Below are positions 34,556 through 45,000 of a stretch of 64,000 bases of DNA, piece by piece. The first letter of the stretch is position 1. Every line of letters starts with the position of its first letter. This DNA is from Megalonaias nervosa. Lineage: Eukaryota; Mollusca; Bivalvia; Unionida; Unionidae. The notes beneath the pieces are model-generated. The model searched no databases. It saw only the letters and a program-made list of their open reading frames with translations, and was not told the origin of the DNA. The DNA is taken from assembly GCA_016617855.1 (NCBI GenBank), contig JAECUM010001746.1, positions 1-64,000 of the forward strand, given 5' to 3'. The position numbers and the translations under genes are program-made.

Positions 34556-35017
34556 TCATTTTCTTCTCTCTGTGATTTGATAATCAACAGCGTCTAATTC
34601 TCGGACGGTTCTTCTTTTATTGGTCTTCCTAGCTCTGGGTGTGTGAAGGCCTCTGGAAGTGTGTCTTCGTCGTCTCCTTCTGCCTTGTCCATGCTGTGGT
34701 GTCAGGGAAACAGGAATGTCTGACTGTGCAGCGTCCAGGACATGTATAGGAGTTTCTCGTCTACCCAAAATGTCTTTGCCAGTTTGAAGCAAGACATTTT
34801 TGCCTGCTCTCAAGAAGGCGTCTTTACGGTTTTGTTTGTCGATGATGAAATTTTGGAGAAATTCTTTGCCTTGCGTCAAAGCGGCATCTTTCAAGGCGTG
34901 CAATCCTCGTGTCACCATCGGTTTCAAAACGGAAGCCACTGAACGAAAGGCAGATTTCAGCACAACTCCTAAACCATGTCCTCGCTGTCTAGCGACTCCT
35001 TGGTACACAGGATACAT
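34556..35017 (-). CDS. pX-like basic virion peptide
   Basis: A 153-codon frame ending in TGA. The N-terminus MYPVYQGVARQRGHGLG is followed by an amphipathic/hydrophobic part, a helical region and a very Arg-rich tail (GRRRRRRHTSRGL). The 'RGHGLG' start plus basic tail fits the small pX/pVI-like virion core or membrane-active peptides that follow the minor capsid gene in Polintons and adintoviruses. It lies 3 nt downstream of the minor capsid stop codon and in the same frame, so the two could be read as one product if that TAA were not a stop. Probably intact. Confidence 0.65.
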   Translation of the reverse strand: MYPVYQGVARQRGHGLGVVLKSAFRSVASVLKPMVTRGLHALKDAALTQGKEFLQNFIIDKQNRKDAFLRAGKNVLLQTGKDILGRRETPIHVLDAAQSDIPVSLTPQHGQGRRRRRRHTSRGLHTPRARKTNKRRTVRELDAVDYQITERRK

Positions 35018-35020
35018 GAC

Positions 35021-35753
35021 TTACAAGTCGTTAGAGAATCGTTTTCGAAAATGGAGTTTCACTGTGACTTTCCCTTTGGTGAATGGAATATTTTGTCCCA
35101 GATCTCCTTTTATAGCAATGTTGACACTGTCGAAATATGACTTACCTACGGGTAAATAGTGAGGCTGTACAAATTCGCGTTGAACGTGATAGGTGTTTCC
35201 ACCTTCCTCGTCATTGCTGTTGGCAATGGGTGGCATGTTGCTACCCTTGATCATCTTGAGGTCTCCGCCAAAAATGTCAAACAATTCAGGGCAAAATTTA
35301 ATGGCCAATGTTTTGGCATCCGAAAATTTCATCAGCAGGCGACGAGCCACTTTATGGATATTCGAGGGTGACACTTCGTTTCGTTTTTCCAAGGCTTTGC
35401 CAAACAACGCATTTAATTTGGCAGAAGTCGTGTCCACCAGATGTTGACCGCTAAAATAATAGCCTGTAGGAATTTTCAACAGATGGATGCGCCGTGGAGT
35501 ATCAGGGGACACATGTCGTTTCACAGAGGCATGTACGGTTTCGTTTTCATTCAAGTATTGTTGCACTTGGTCGTTCAGTGATATTTTTGGTTTGTGTAGG
35601 GCGAATCATTTCGACCAAAGCCACTTCCCAATGGGATTCGTGATCCAGTTAGATGGCCTGAGGAAATTTGGCCGTGAAACAGCACAAAGCATTGTGGGGA
35701 AACACATCCATGGAACTGTCACTGGGTAAAGTTAAGTAAAATTGGTTATTCAT
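35021..35753 (-). pseudogene. Polinton minor capsid protein (penton-like), broken
   Basis: ATG at 35753, overlapping the TGA of the upstream membrane gene (ATGA). The N-terminus has the family signature FYLTLPSDSSMDVFPHN and HWEVALVEMI; the C-terminus has HYLPVGKSYFDSVNI and GKVTVKLHFRKR. The family forms the vertex capsomer (single jelly-roll). Breaks are an in-frame TAA at 35649-35651, a frameshift near 35570-35590 and a final TAA at 35021-35023. Its place between the membrane protein and the pX-like gene is the usual Polinton order. Confidence 0.75.
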
Positions 35754-36163
35754 AATTCCAGAGTTTTGCTGTCCGAGGGGTCAGTGGAGGTCAGAGGAGT
35801 GTCTAAAAGAGGATTATTGTTGTTATTGTGATTGTTGGGAGGGTGACTGACGTTGGGCGCAAGACTCTCGTTGTTACCGTTAGAGTATTTCAGGGACGGA
35901 CTGGGAAGAAGGTAACCGATGCAACTGCTCAGTAAAGTGGTCCACAGTTGTTTTACTCCTTGTTACAAACTCAAATTGGCAATGGCAGCACCAATGACAC
36001 AATACACCACAAAGATTTGGTAGAAAAAGACGATTTGCGTTTTAGGCACACGTTGTCCACACCATACCCACAAGGGTTGCTTTTGTAGATCTTGCACAGA
36101 AGAACTGGATGAAGGAGTGGTCACTATGGTGGTTGAGGCTGTGTTAAAGGGTATGATGGTCAT
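35754..36163 (-). pseudogene. Small Polinton membrane protein, interrupted by one stop
   Basis: ATG at 36163 overlaps the integrase TGA (ATGA), and the gene ends in a TGA that overlaps the minor capsid ATG. A Thr/Ser-rich N-terminus is followed by two hydrophobic helices: QIVFFYQIFVVYCVIGAA and a second containing LLSSCIGYLLPSPSL. An Asn-rich tail closes the protein. The only break is TAA at 35963-35965, between the helices; the frame is otherwise open. From memory the LLS.C.GYLLP motif is common in Polinton-linked membrane proteins. The role is unknown. Confidence 0.6.
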
Positions 36164-37678
36164 TTCTTTTTATAGTTGATGACTTGCGAAGCGTCGATCC
36201 AAGAGTCAAAACTCGGCGGATAACCTTTCCAATGTTCTTTGACTTCTTTGACACGTCGTTTTCCCACTTTAGGGGTTCTTCGATCGAGAATGCTTTCGAT
36301 GCCGTACACGTCGTCTTCTTTTTTGGTCACGCGTTGTAACTAGGGCAGGTAGAACGTTCCTTTTAACACTTTCTCGTTCATGTTTTCAAATTTATAGACG
36401 GCAGGATGACGACCACGCACTCGTCCAGTGACACAAAACAATTCGGTGGTCCTGTTGGGGTAAGTAACCTTTGTCGGTTGTGCGTTTGGTTTTGCCAATG
36501 AGTACAAAATCTGCCGTCGTCAACACTCCACCTTGCTTGGGGACAGACACACTAGGGAACGTACCAAACAGGCGCTCAAAGACGGTCACTTCGGTGTCAG
36601 GGGTCACTTCTTGGGGGGCACATCCGATGCTCCGATGGTAAGATTGGTTGTACGCTTGGACTAGGTGCGGTAAGACGTCGATGTACTTGAGAGTATGTTG
36701 ATACGTAAAATATTTCCACATGCGTTCTTTCTTGAAAACGTTCCACGATGCTAGCTTTGGTTTCGGGATCCTCGGTGGTGAAAAAATGAATGTCTCGTTC
36801 CTTTAATTCTTTTTGGAAAGCTTGGTTCAGAAATTCGGTGCCTTTGTCGGTTTGCCATCGAAGTTGGTGACGACCACTTTGTTTCAACACCAGTTTTAGG
36901 CTCGCACTAACTCAATGCTCGATTTCGAAGTCAATGGCACGACCCAGCAAATTTGGAAAAGACGTCGATGACACAACAAATATTTGTAGCCACGATTGTA
37001 GGTGGCCAAATGAGAGACATCGGCTAAATCGGCTTGCCATTGATGATCGTTGCCATCCACATTGGTGCGATTTCTGGAAAATTTTCGTCGAATGGGTTTG
37101 TGTAAGGTGTACGTGGTTTGTTCTTGTAACCATCGTTGCACTTGAGGTAAACGGACACTTTTCAGTCGGGTTTTAGCACGATACAATTTATGAACACCTC
37201 CGTAACCCGCAGGATTGGCCGGATCGTAGTAAATGCTGGCTAACACATTCTCCATCAGGACTTTTTTTAAAAAATATGTCACCCACTCTTCACGGATGCT
37301 ACTCTTTTCTTCGTGTGATATTTTCTTGGATTGTAATGCTTTGCTTGTCCGACGAGTAATAGGTGTCGAGGAGGATGTCTGAACAGGGGTAATCTGTTCT
37401 TCTTTAACTTCTGTCTTCACCTTCCTTTTCTCTTTTGAGGAAGAAGGGGTTGCCATCATCTTTTTAATCCAACCAGTTTTGGATGTTGGTGGTGTTAACT
37501 TGCGTACTGTTTCTGGTGGAGTTTCAAACTCTTCTTCTCGTTTTTCTGTCTTGGTCACTGGGGGTTGTGGTGGTAGTGGTGGTGATGGACTTTTCATCAG
37601 GGTCTTAAAATCTTTCAGAGTCGGTCGAGCTGTTTCGTCTAAAGCTTTCTGGTTGAAGAGTTGAAGTCGTTGCAACAC
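36160..37678 (-). pseudogene. Polinton integrase with C-terminal chromodomain, broken
   Basis: Retroviral-type (rve) integrase. The DDE residues are visible in WQADLADVSHLATYN, in WQTDKGTEF and in the E of KASIVERF. Upstream is the Polinton-specific IYYDPANPAGYGGVHKLYRA and TTYTLHKPIRRKF. Downstream, the C-terminus holds a chromodomain-like HWKGYPPSFDSWIDASQ. Frameshifts lie near 36893 and 36720, and TAG interrupts at 36340-36342; the gene ends in TGA at 36160. The N-terminal 120 residues are Pro/Ser/Lys-rich and continue upstream in the same frame across TAA 37679. Chromodomains target some elements to modified histones. Confidence 0.85.
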
Positions 37679-37828
37679 TTAACCGTACCGTTGCGAATTT
37701 TCCGTTTCTGACAAATCGCTGCGATCCATCAACGATTGAAATTTGTGTTGTAACTAGGACATCTCGGTCAAATGAGGACTGAGAGGTAAATGCGGGGTCC
37801 GTTATTCTTGCCAACGATGGAATTCCAT
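37679..37828 (-). pseudogene. N-terminal extension fused in frame to the integrase
   Basis: The first in-frame ATG is at 37828. The frame runs directly into the integrase frame and is interrupted only by TAA 37802-37804, TAG 37754-37756 and TAA 37679-37681. The motif SLMDRSDLSETENSQRYG followed by VLQRLQ resembles a short helical Polinton protein, recalled from memory, that precedes the integrase. Whether it is naturally fused to the integrase is unclear. Confidence 0.45.
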
Positions 37829-37975
37829 CCATCGTTGTAAGGCACTAATGCCAGTTTTCGTCCTTCCATCAGATTCCAAAGGTCACGTCTGAGATCTTTT
37901 GACCCCAGAGTTCCATTTTATCTTCTTGATCCTTTTTTATCTTTGACCCATTTGTGAAGCAGCTCCCGTCATGAG

Positions 37976-38383
37976 TCATGTAATCAGGGGTGCCAATGTG
38001 GCTTTTAGTATGGGTGCTAACAACAGGTGCACAAATCCTTCGCGTTGTACCAACATCTTTTTCTTTTGACTGATTGGTATTTTCTTTCGGACCATTTGGC
38101 GAAGAACGTGTCGATGCTTGGCTAAGCATTTTTTCTGATGTTGAGACAAAGGTATTGTTCCTTTCAAGACATTCAGACAACATTCGCAAACGGTATTGAT
38201 GACGTCTTTGGAGGCAGTTTGAATGAGTTGTTTTCGCATGGGTGAAGGAGCTTTGGACAGGACGAACAACACGTCCCAATGTTTAGCTTGACGAGCAGGC
38301 AGTCGTTTCCTTTTCTTTCCTTTGGGGGTAGAAGAGGGATGGCTTCTGGGGGGTGACGTCTTTGTTTGTTGCGGGGCACACAC
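37976..38383 (-). CDS. Small basic Polinton protein (KR-rich, unknown role)
   Basis: A 135-codon frame ending in TGA, with a TATAAAAGGG box at about 38419-38428 upstream. The central helix-rich block RKQLIQTASKDVINTVCE and the block LNVLKGTIPLSQHQKKCL are followed by a basic KK-rich segment and a hydrophobic C-terminus. I recall the layout 'RK.L......NA..ECA.N.LKG.VPL...QK..L..HK' in many Polintons, with a similar hydrophobic end. No enzymatic function is known to me. The frame appears intact. Confidence 0.6.
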   Translation of the reverse strand: MCAPQQTKTSPPRSHPSSTPKGKKRKRLPARQAKHWDVLFVLSKAPSPMRKQLIQTASKDVINTVCECCLNVLKGTIPLSQHQKKCLAKHRHVLRQMVRKKIPISQKKKMLVQREGFVHLLLAPILKATLAPLIT

Positions 38384-38623
38384 AAAAAATACACTGACGT
38401 CGATGACTTGTCACAAGCCCTTTTATAGAATTTTTTGGAGTAGGTCGAAATGTAACCAGTCTTTTTGACCAACTCTTGGACTATCGCTTCCTCAAGATGT
38501 GACGACTTTTTTTCCTATATCGCCAAACAATCCTCCCCATTGGTTGTTCCTCGTTTCTTTAGACGATGGTGTCTTTTCAGGCGTAGACGTCGATGCTTGG
38601 CTAAGCGCTTTTCGGATGCCGGG

Positions 38624-38858
38624 TCAAACGACGAGACTGTCCTTTTCTTTTTCCTTTTCCTTTTTAGACAGGGGAACAACGATGATGGTGGTGGTGTGCA
38701 CTTCTATTAGGGGACATCTTTTGGCGTTCAGGAGCACAAAAACACTGATACCCATCGTTTCTAAGACACGAGAACCTATTTGTGGATTTTTTTCGCGACT
38801 GATGCCGTACAAGGCACGAATCAATTTGACGGGAAGATGAGACTGAAGGGACGTCATG
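38624..38858 (-). CDS. Small Polinton protein, unknown
   Basis: ATG at 38858, about 40 nt downstream of a CCTATAAAAATC TATA box (about 38894-38904), ending in TGA. The N-terminus is MTSLQSHLPVKLIRALYGIS, with a hydrophobic middle and a Lys/Glu-rich end (KKEKEKEK). I do not recognise the family. It may be a short version of a paralogue of the neighbouring KR-rich gene, since the word TCGATGCTTGGCTAAGC occurs in both (about 38111 and 38590). Confidence 0.4.
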
Positions 38859-38912
38859 TTGACGATGTGTGAGACAGACAAAAATTGTCCGAGATTTTTA
38901 TAGGTGTTTTTG

Positions 38913-39670
38913 TTAAGTCGACGGGGACGTGTACACGTCTTGGCACCAGTGGTGAAACAGATGGGTACGAAATCGCAAATAATCGGGAATAGTGGCTGTT
39001 AAATCAACGAGTGAATAGGCGTAAGGGGTTTGAGTGGCATCGTCGCACGCATTTGTCAGCCAAGGCGTTCCTAACTGTTTGGCTAACACTTTCACTTATC
39101 TCTAGGGCTTTTAAACAAGACCACGCAATGAGCATTCAGACTAATGGTGCGATGGGCTTTACTTTGTTGAAACAAATTTTGGGTGACGTAAATGACACTG
39201 GCATTACGATGATGCCCTTTGCGCTTAAACCAGTTTAATTTCTTCTTCGTCTTCTCCTAACATGTCGTCGAAGATGACCAGATGAGTTTGACTGGGGTCA
39301 GACATGATCCCGTCGTCTTCGCCAGGAATGCGTTCCACAAACACGATGGAATTGCTTTGACTTTCTCGCAGGAGGCTGTACACCGATTGCCACTCTTTGT
39401 AACACCACACGATACGTTGAGGTGGACTATCGATCAAATGATGTTTATGTTCGATCAAACGTTTGACAAATTCGGTTTTGCCTGAACCCCTCGGTCCAGC
39501 AATTAACATATTAAAGGGGTGGCGAAGATACAAGGCTTCCCAAATGGCACGATCGAAGGTTTCGTCGATGACTTTGAAAGTGGAGGAAGAGGGAGCAAAG
39601 ACAGCAGAGGTAGCGATTGTGCAGGGAATGTCACTTTTGAAACGAAGACAGACAAGACAGGAGCTTTATA
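38913..39670 (-). pseudogene. FtsK/HerA-like packaging ATPase, broken
   Basis: Walker A is GPRGSGKTEF and Walker B is HLVIFDDML (frame 39225-39533). Two further frames hold the rest: HHRNASVIYVTQNLFQQ with SLNAHCVVLFKSPRDK (about 39100-39230), then YAYSLVDLTATIPDYLRFRT (ending 38913 with TAA). This is the Polinton A32/FtsK-type ATPase that pumps DNA into capsids. There are at least two frameshifts (about 39235 and about 39095). A TATAAAG box lies near 39670, but no good ATG is visible in frame. Confidence 0.82.
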
Positions 39671-39693
39671 CTTTTTTTCAGGACACGTTTATT

Positions 39694-40134
39694 TCAAAAC
39701 ATAATTAAAATGTAACGCGAAAGACAAAAAGAAATCCATAAAGGCAAATGGTTAAGTACATCGATAAAATACACATCAAAACGATCAAAGTGGAATATAA
39801 ACAAGTCACTGTACAATATTTTTGGTGACGAAGGTGTCCTAGGGACAGTTTGTAAAGTTTTTAAAGGCCCTACACTTGACACAGTCACACAGGGTCCTGC
39901 CGGAATGGCCTTTCGGGGATGGTACCTCAGAGTACAGATCGTACCGAGACCACAAGGAATCGGCTGGTAAACAAAATCCCAGAAAGCAAGCACTAAGACG
40001 CACACCAGACGACGACCCAAATTCATTGGATGCAATGCTCGTAAAAAGAGTTGGCAATCCACCACAGTCTGAATACTGCCATTGATTTCCTTCCTCGGTA
40101 ATTGTTTTATCACGAATGATAAAGGTCGTGTCAT
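39694..40134 (-). CDS. Unknown Polinton gene
   Basis: A minus-strand frame of 146 codons from an ATG at 40134. The competing frame 39839-40057 is Cys-containing (SDCGGLPTLF and LCDCVKC) and could be the real one. A TATAAAAA box sits at 40145-40152, only about 11 nt upstream of the ATG, so this ATG may precede the mRNA start. I recognise no domain. Confidence 0.3.
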   Translation of the reverse strand: MTRPLSFVIKQLPRKEINGSIQTVVDCQLFLRALHPMNLGRRLVCVLVLAFWDFVYQPIPCGLGTICTLRYHPRKAIPAGPCVTVSSVGPLKTLQTVPRTPSSPKILYSDLFIFHFDRFDVYFIDVLNHLPLWISFCLSRYILIMF

Positions 40135-40640
40135 GGTAGCAAAGTTTTTATACCTCTTTTTGTCGGAGGTAATAAATGTACTTTTTTGCACAGAACTGAT
40201 CGTTCTCCGTCGACGTATCCAAATAGTTTAGCCACTAACTCGCACACCACACGTCGCATAGACCTTTCCTCTTGAACCAAGAGTTGTTCATGTAAAAGAG
40301 CTTGGTTATCCTCTAACTCTTCCTCTGGAATTCGGTGTAGTATGGCTAACCTGTAAAAAGTAGAATGAGTAGCAACCAAAGCCTTCTGGTCCTTGTCCAG
40401 TTGAACATTGTCTCATCAATGGAATGGTGTCACATGAATCAGTCGTCTTATAGCATTCAGGTACCAGTGGTTCAAACATTGGTGACGTAACGGATGCAAT
40501 TGTTCTTTGCGTTGGACTTGTATTTTGACAAACTCTCGGTAAATGCGTTCTCTCAACTTCACAGGCAAACCACAAATGTTCTCTTATAAAGTATCCATCA
40601 AGAGATTACTGAGGTTCTGGCATGGTAACCAGGTTTTATA
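40131..40640 (-). pseudogene. Truncated tandem duplicate of the IAP gene's 3' part
   Basis: Preceded by a TATAAAACC box at 40631-40640. The DNA at 40500-40600 duplicates 40800-40900: REHIYLEFVKIQV in the parent corresponds to RERIYREFVKIQV here. At 40584-40586 the duplicate has TAA where the parent has CAA (40885-40887), while the rest of the frame stays open for about 40 codons to a tandem TGA-TGA near 40420. A second open frame (40131-40379, motif EDNQALLHEQLLVQEERSMRR) follows and ends in TGA. No BIR zinc ligands remain, so anti-apoptotic activity is unlikely. Confidence 0.55.
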
Positions 40641-40782
40641 CCCTCTTTTGTTGGAAGTAATAAAAATACTGTCCTCCAAGAATCAGGAATCGCAGGTCGT
40701 GGCCAATAGCTTCGTTTATATTTGTGACTGAAGTAGTGTCCTTCCATAATCAGTCTTCGTTTACTTTGGAAAAGAGCATAGT

Positions 40783-41500
40783 TTAAAAATGGAGAATGAT
40801 TTTGAGTTTGCGTTTCACTTGTATTTTGACAAACTCTAGGTAAATATGTTCTCTCAACACCACAGGCAAACCACAAATGTTCTCTTGTAAAATATCCATC
40901 AAGAGATAACTGGCATCCCCTAAAGGTACGTAGTGACAGTGCGGAGACCATCGAGCATGTTCCAGGTAAGCGGAATCTTTCTGTTCCCACTGGTGAAGTG
41001 ACACATTGCAATTGAAGCACCTGACTTTATCACCTTCGCCCAAGTAGATAAATCCGGCTCTGGCTAATTCTTCGGGGGTCAGTCCTCCCAGATATTTAAG
41101 CCACTTTCTTTGGAAGGCTTGGAATCGACTTTCAAAGTCGCAGTATTCAGACATACGCACAGGGAAGGAATATTCTTCTTTCACAAGTTCATTTCGATGA
41201 GGGTACGGTGAAATCCTCTGTAGTTTGCTTAGGGTTGGATGACATCCGTAGGGTGGTAGGCGCATGGTTTCACGTGGAGGATAACATTGACAATGAAAAC
41301 CAGTAAAGTGATAAAGGTGTACGATAATGAATGGCATCGCTTTTGCATCCGTCAGGTTTGACACGCACAGCATCACTTTCCAAGGTAGGTATTGTAGTAA
41401 TAGTAGTATTCATAGCAGAGTTCCCATGATGTGGTACTGAATCGCTGAGGTCACAGCGTACGGCATCCCTGCCATCGCAAGGCACAGCATCGCACTCCAC
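40783..41500 (-). pseudogene. BIR-domain (IAP-like) gene, second BIR
   Basis: The BIR zinc-finger signature is visible: VRCFNCNVSLHQW, then EHARWSPHC (ligands C, C, H, C), preceded by ELARAGFIYLGEGD. The N-terminal region (41270-41500, motif ESDAVRVKPDG) is in another frame, with a shift near 41300. A TATAAAAGGG box lies at 41601-41610. The frame from the preceding BIR gene stays open into this one across a single TAA (41606-41608), so the two may have been one two-BIR protein. BIR proteins of viruses and hosts block caspases; here it probably served apoptosis control. Confidence 0.75.
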
Positions 41501-41605
41501 TTGAGAATCACTGAACTTGAATGGAGTTGTCTGTTTAAAAGGATTCGACTTTCTCGCTTGGTGTTTGTAGTCACAATGAACTATCGGTCTTGGACGTTTT
41601 CCCTT

Positions 41606-42087
41606 TTATACTAGTCGTAATGAAGTCTCGAGCTTGTAAATCATTCCTTTTTTATGCCTAGTTTTGGAAGTCTTCCTTCTTTTCTTCCTGGACAACGGTA
41701 CTACCTTCTTTAAGGTACCGTCATACATGTACCGTAGTGTGATGGGTGGAAAAGCCATTGAAAGGTAAGGACATTGCGGAAACCACCGACTATGTTCCAG
41801 AATAGCTGAATCTTCACAGATAACATCGATCCATACGCAACTTCAGGGCACAACTGAAACACTGTACTTCGTATCCCAATGCAGTCTCATGTCCCAAATA
41901 GACTAATCCTGTTCTAGCTAAAACATTCGAAGTAGGTAATCCTTCCATATCAGTGTGCCATTTTTTTCAACGTTTCTAATCGACTGACACAATCACAATA
42001 GTCAGGTAAGAAGACAGGAAAATTGTATTGTTTGAACTTGGAGTTCTCAGTGGGTCCCTCAATCGATTCTTGCTGTGTCGAAGTCAT
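41606..42087 (-). pseudogene. BIR-domain (IAP-like) gene, first BIR, frameshifted
   Basis: ATG at 42087 overlaps the PolB TGA (ATGA). A GTATAAAAA TATA box is at 42122-42130. The N-terminus includes FPVFLPDYCDCVSRLETL. A frameshift at an A-run near 41965 moves the BIR core (ARTGLVYLGHE, VQCFSCALKLR) to another frame, and a further shift near 41830 precedes EHSRWFPQCPYL. Ligand cysteines and histidine are recognisable. The tail is Lys/Arg-rich. Confidence 0.65.
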
Positions 42088-45000
42088 CTTTCTTGTTGGT
42101 GGCTATCGTCTTGGAACCACTTTTTTATACCAGTGTGTCCGTACGGCAAAGTGAAGTGGTTGGGAAGTCGCACTCGCTTCTAGTGCACGATTTAATACAC
42201 CTTTTCCAAAGGCCGACTGATAATTTGGTATGTGGCTAAACGTACAATCTTGTGAGGTTGGTAGGTGGTCACTTTAAAATCTTGTTCCTCTCCAGACTGC
42301 AAGGCTTCTTTCAACACGCCAAAGTTCACCACTTGACTGGTGCGATAATTGAGAGTCAATCCTTTCACTTTACACTCAGTGTGCACTTCTCCTTGGGGGT
42401 CCCGGTATTCGTAGCCGTAATTTTTGGGACCGCCACTTGCAAAACTTAGAATCTTGTCGTCGAGGTGCTCGTTCGTCCAGGCTCATAAACGGTCTCTTTC
42501 GATGTCAGGTGCCGATGACCCAGGCGACTGATGTAGATGCAACTGTACGTGTCAAAATACAGCACACGATCTCCTAACAGTTCTAAAGCTTCGTTCAATT
42601 TTAAGCAAGCATGAGCTGTTACGTAGGCCGCAATGATGGCATTTCCAAATTCGTCGGGTTCTACAAAGTCCAGCTCTTCTTCGTTATTGATTAGGATCAA
42701 GTCTTCACGAAGGACGTCCACGTGTTTGATGTATTTGGTTTTGTCGTGAATCAACTACAAGTAGCGGGAAGGATCGGACAAATATTCCGTCTTGGGTAAA
42801 CACGGTCGTTGTGCCATTTTGCACCACAAGCAATTTAACATCACTTTGGCAAACAATCGACTTCCTTCGTTCTCCTCCACGTGGTCTAAAGTGATGCGTT
42901 CCTGCTCCAAGTATTGCTCTTTGAATTTATTTTGGTCTTCGGGAGTCTAGCACCAGGAAGGATAGCCGCTGGCTTCTTGTTTCAGTTTCAAAAAGGTATC
43001 CACGTAGTCTACGAAAATGCCTTTCTGAGTCTCGTCACCCTTGTGGTACTGTTCTATCTTGGGAAAGTGGTAAATTTCGTAAACTTCTAACAGTTGGTAT
43101 CCCAGGTCCAGAGCTTTAAACAATTCCACTCTGACCCACGTTCCTGTCATGGTGCGTTCTTCCTGGGTATTTTGACAAGGTCGGTCTTGGTTGCACATTT
43201 CGGCACAAGTACGACACAAGGGAAACATCAGTTTTCCTTGGCAATGGTGAGGTAAAACGGGATGGTAGAAGTCGGCGAGAGGCAAGACTTTACATTTGAT
43301 CAATCCTTCGTATTGTCGAATGTTGTCCAGGTCGATGTGTTCCGTCAGCAATTGTGGGTGCCCTGCTTGAAAGTGACAATATTTACACACGTAAGGATAC
43401 AGAGAAAACACGTCCAAGTATTTGATTTCTTCTCCTTTCTTCTAGTCGGCGTAGTACAGCAAACAGGTGGCATTCGTCCGTCCTCCGTACAAAATATCCT
43501 GTGGGTTCAAATGGTCCACCAGCTTGTAATTTTCTACGATGCGCTTAAATTCGGGATCGGTTTTCAAACGGTGATCGTGCTCGTGTTCCCACATTTCCAC
43601 GACTTGGTATCCTTGCTGTTCTAACTTCAGGCGCCGCTGACAAGTATCCTCGTACAAGTCTTCCATGGTACGTTCTAAAAACTGTCACGTTGAGGGTAGC
43701 AGATGGGACATCCATGAAATAAGCAACCTTTCACCTCCTTCGTTTCGGGCGTGTTGGATCCATTTGTCCTCCTTGTCACACAAGTAATGTAGCCAGCGTA
43801 GGGCTTTGACCGAGTATTGACGTTTGACAAAGTTCGTCTTTTGGTGGCGGATGACAGCTAGGGTCTTTTCGGGCATGAATCGTTTGCGGTATACTGAGGA
43901 ATACGCTTTGGTAATGGTGCAGGCTTTTTTCAAAGGATCTATCCCTCCGTGCTCCACGAACAATTCTCGAAATTTTTCACAGCATCGCCGTAAAATGTCC
44001 ACGTCGGAACGACAATACTTTAACATTTCTTCCTGAAAGTAGAAGGGGTCCGAGGCTTGAGTGTGGTAACAAGCGTAGAAAGGTTCTCGTTGTTCGGCGC
44101 GCATGTTGTCGGGGTCGTAGTAGTGAGCATCAGGCAAATGGTGGAGAACGGCGTGTTGATTGGCTTCGGTATCAAATAGCCTTTGGCCATTTCTGTCATT
44201 CCAAACGTTTTAGACATTCGGCTCAAAGGCATGGCCATGTAACTCATCGAATCTTTAAACTGTAGTTGTCCCACTTGCATTGAGATGATTTTGGCTTCGT
44301 TCAAAGTGAGTTTAGGGTGTTCGGTACTTTGTTCCGTATAGTATTTCAGAAGAAACTGTCCATCGTATCCCGAGAAATTGTGATTCATCACCGTGGCATA
44401 GCGATGACAATCTCCATAATGTTCGATGTGCTCTTGGCTCCACGTCTCTTCGATAGAGTCTAAGATCCATTGGGCGAAATCGGCCAGCGTGTTAGGTCCT
44501 CGAAAGATTTTTTAACGTCCTCTAGGAATCTTGCTACAGTCGGGGCAATGGCAAAAGATAGGTTCTTGGATCCACTTCTCGCACGCTGGGTGAGCCACGC
44601 AGAAATTAGGAACGTGAATACCGGTCTCTTGCATGCATTCGAAATCGAAAAAGATGAAGTTCCTTTTCTTCTGGTCATCTTCTTCCTCCTCCTATTGGAG
44701 ATGGTATTTTTGAATGTAGCATTAGTGTTCCAAGTCTACGATTTGGTGACAAATGGGACATCGCTTCTTTCCTGGACAAAGGTGTGCCTTGGCACTGTTG
44801 GTACGTATGAATTGTCCACAAGTAGGACACAATCTCAGGAGTTGACAAGCACTTTTCTGCTGTAAGCCTTGCGTCTTCAGATGTTGTTGCTAACAGGTAG
44901 GGCTGACAAAAGTGCGCTGACAAGCTGAGCAATGCACTCGTTGTTGTCCTTCGTCAAGGCAGGGTTTAGAGGCCAAACATCCCTCACATTTCAATCCACA

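Noticed and set aside
38430..38620. Possible extra coding frame between the two small Polinton genes
   Set aside because: It overlaps a TATAAAAGGG promoter and shows only short Arg/His-rich runs in all frames.
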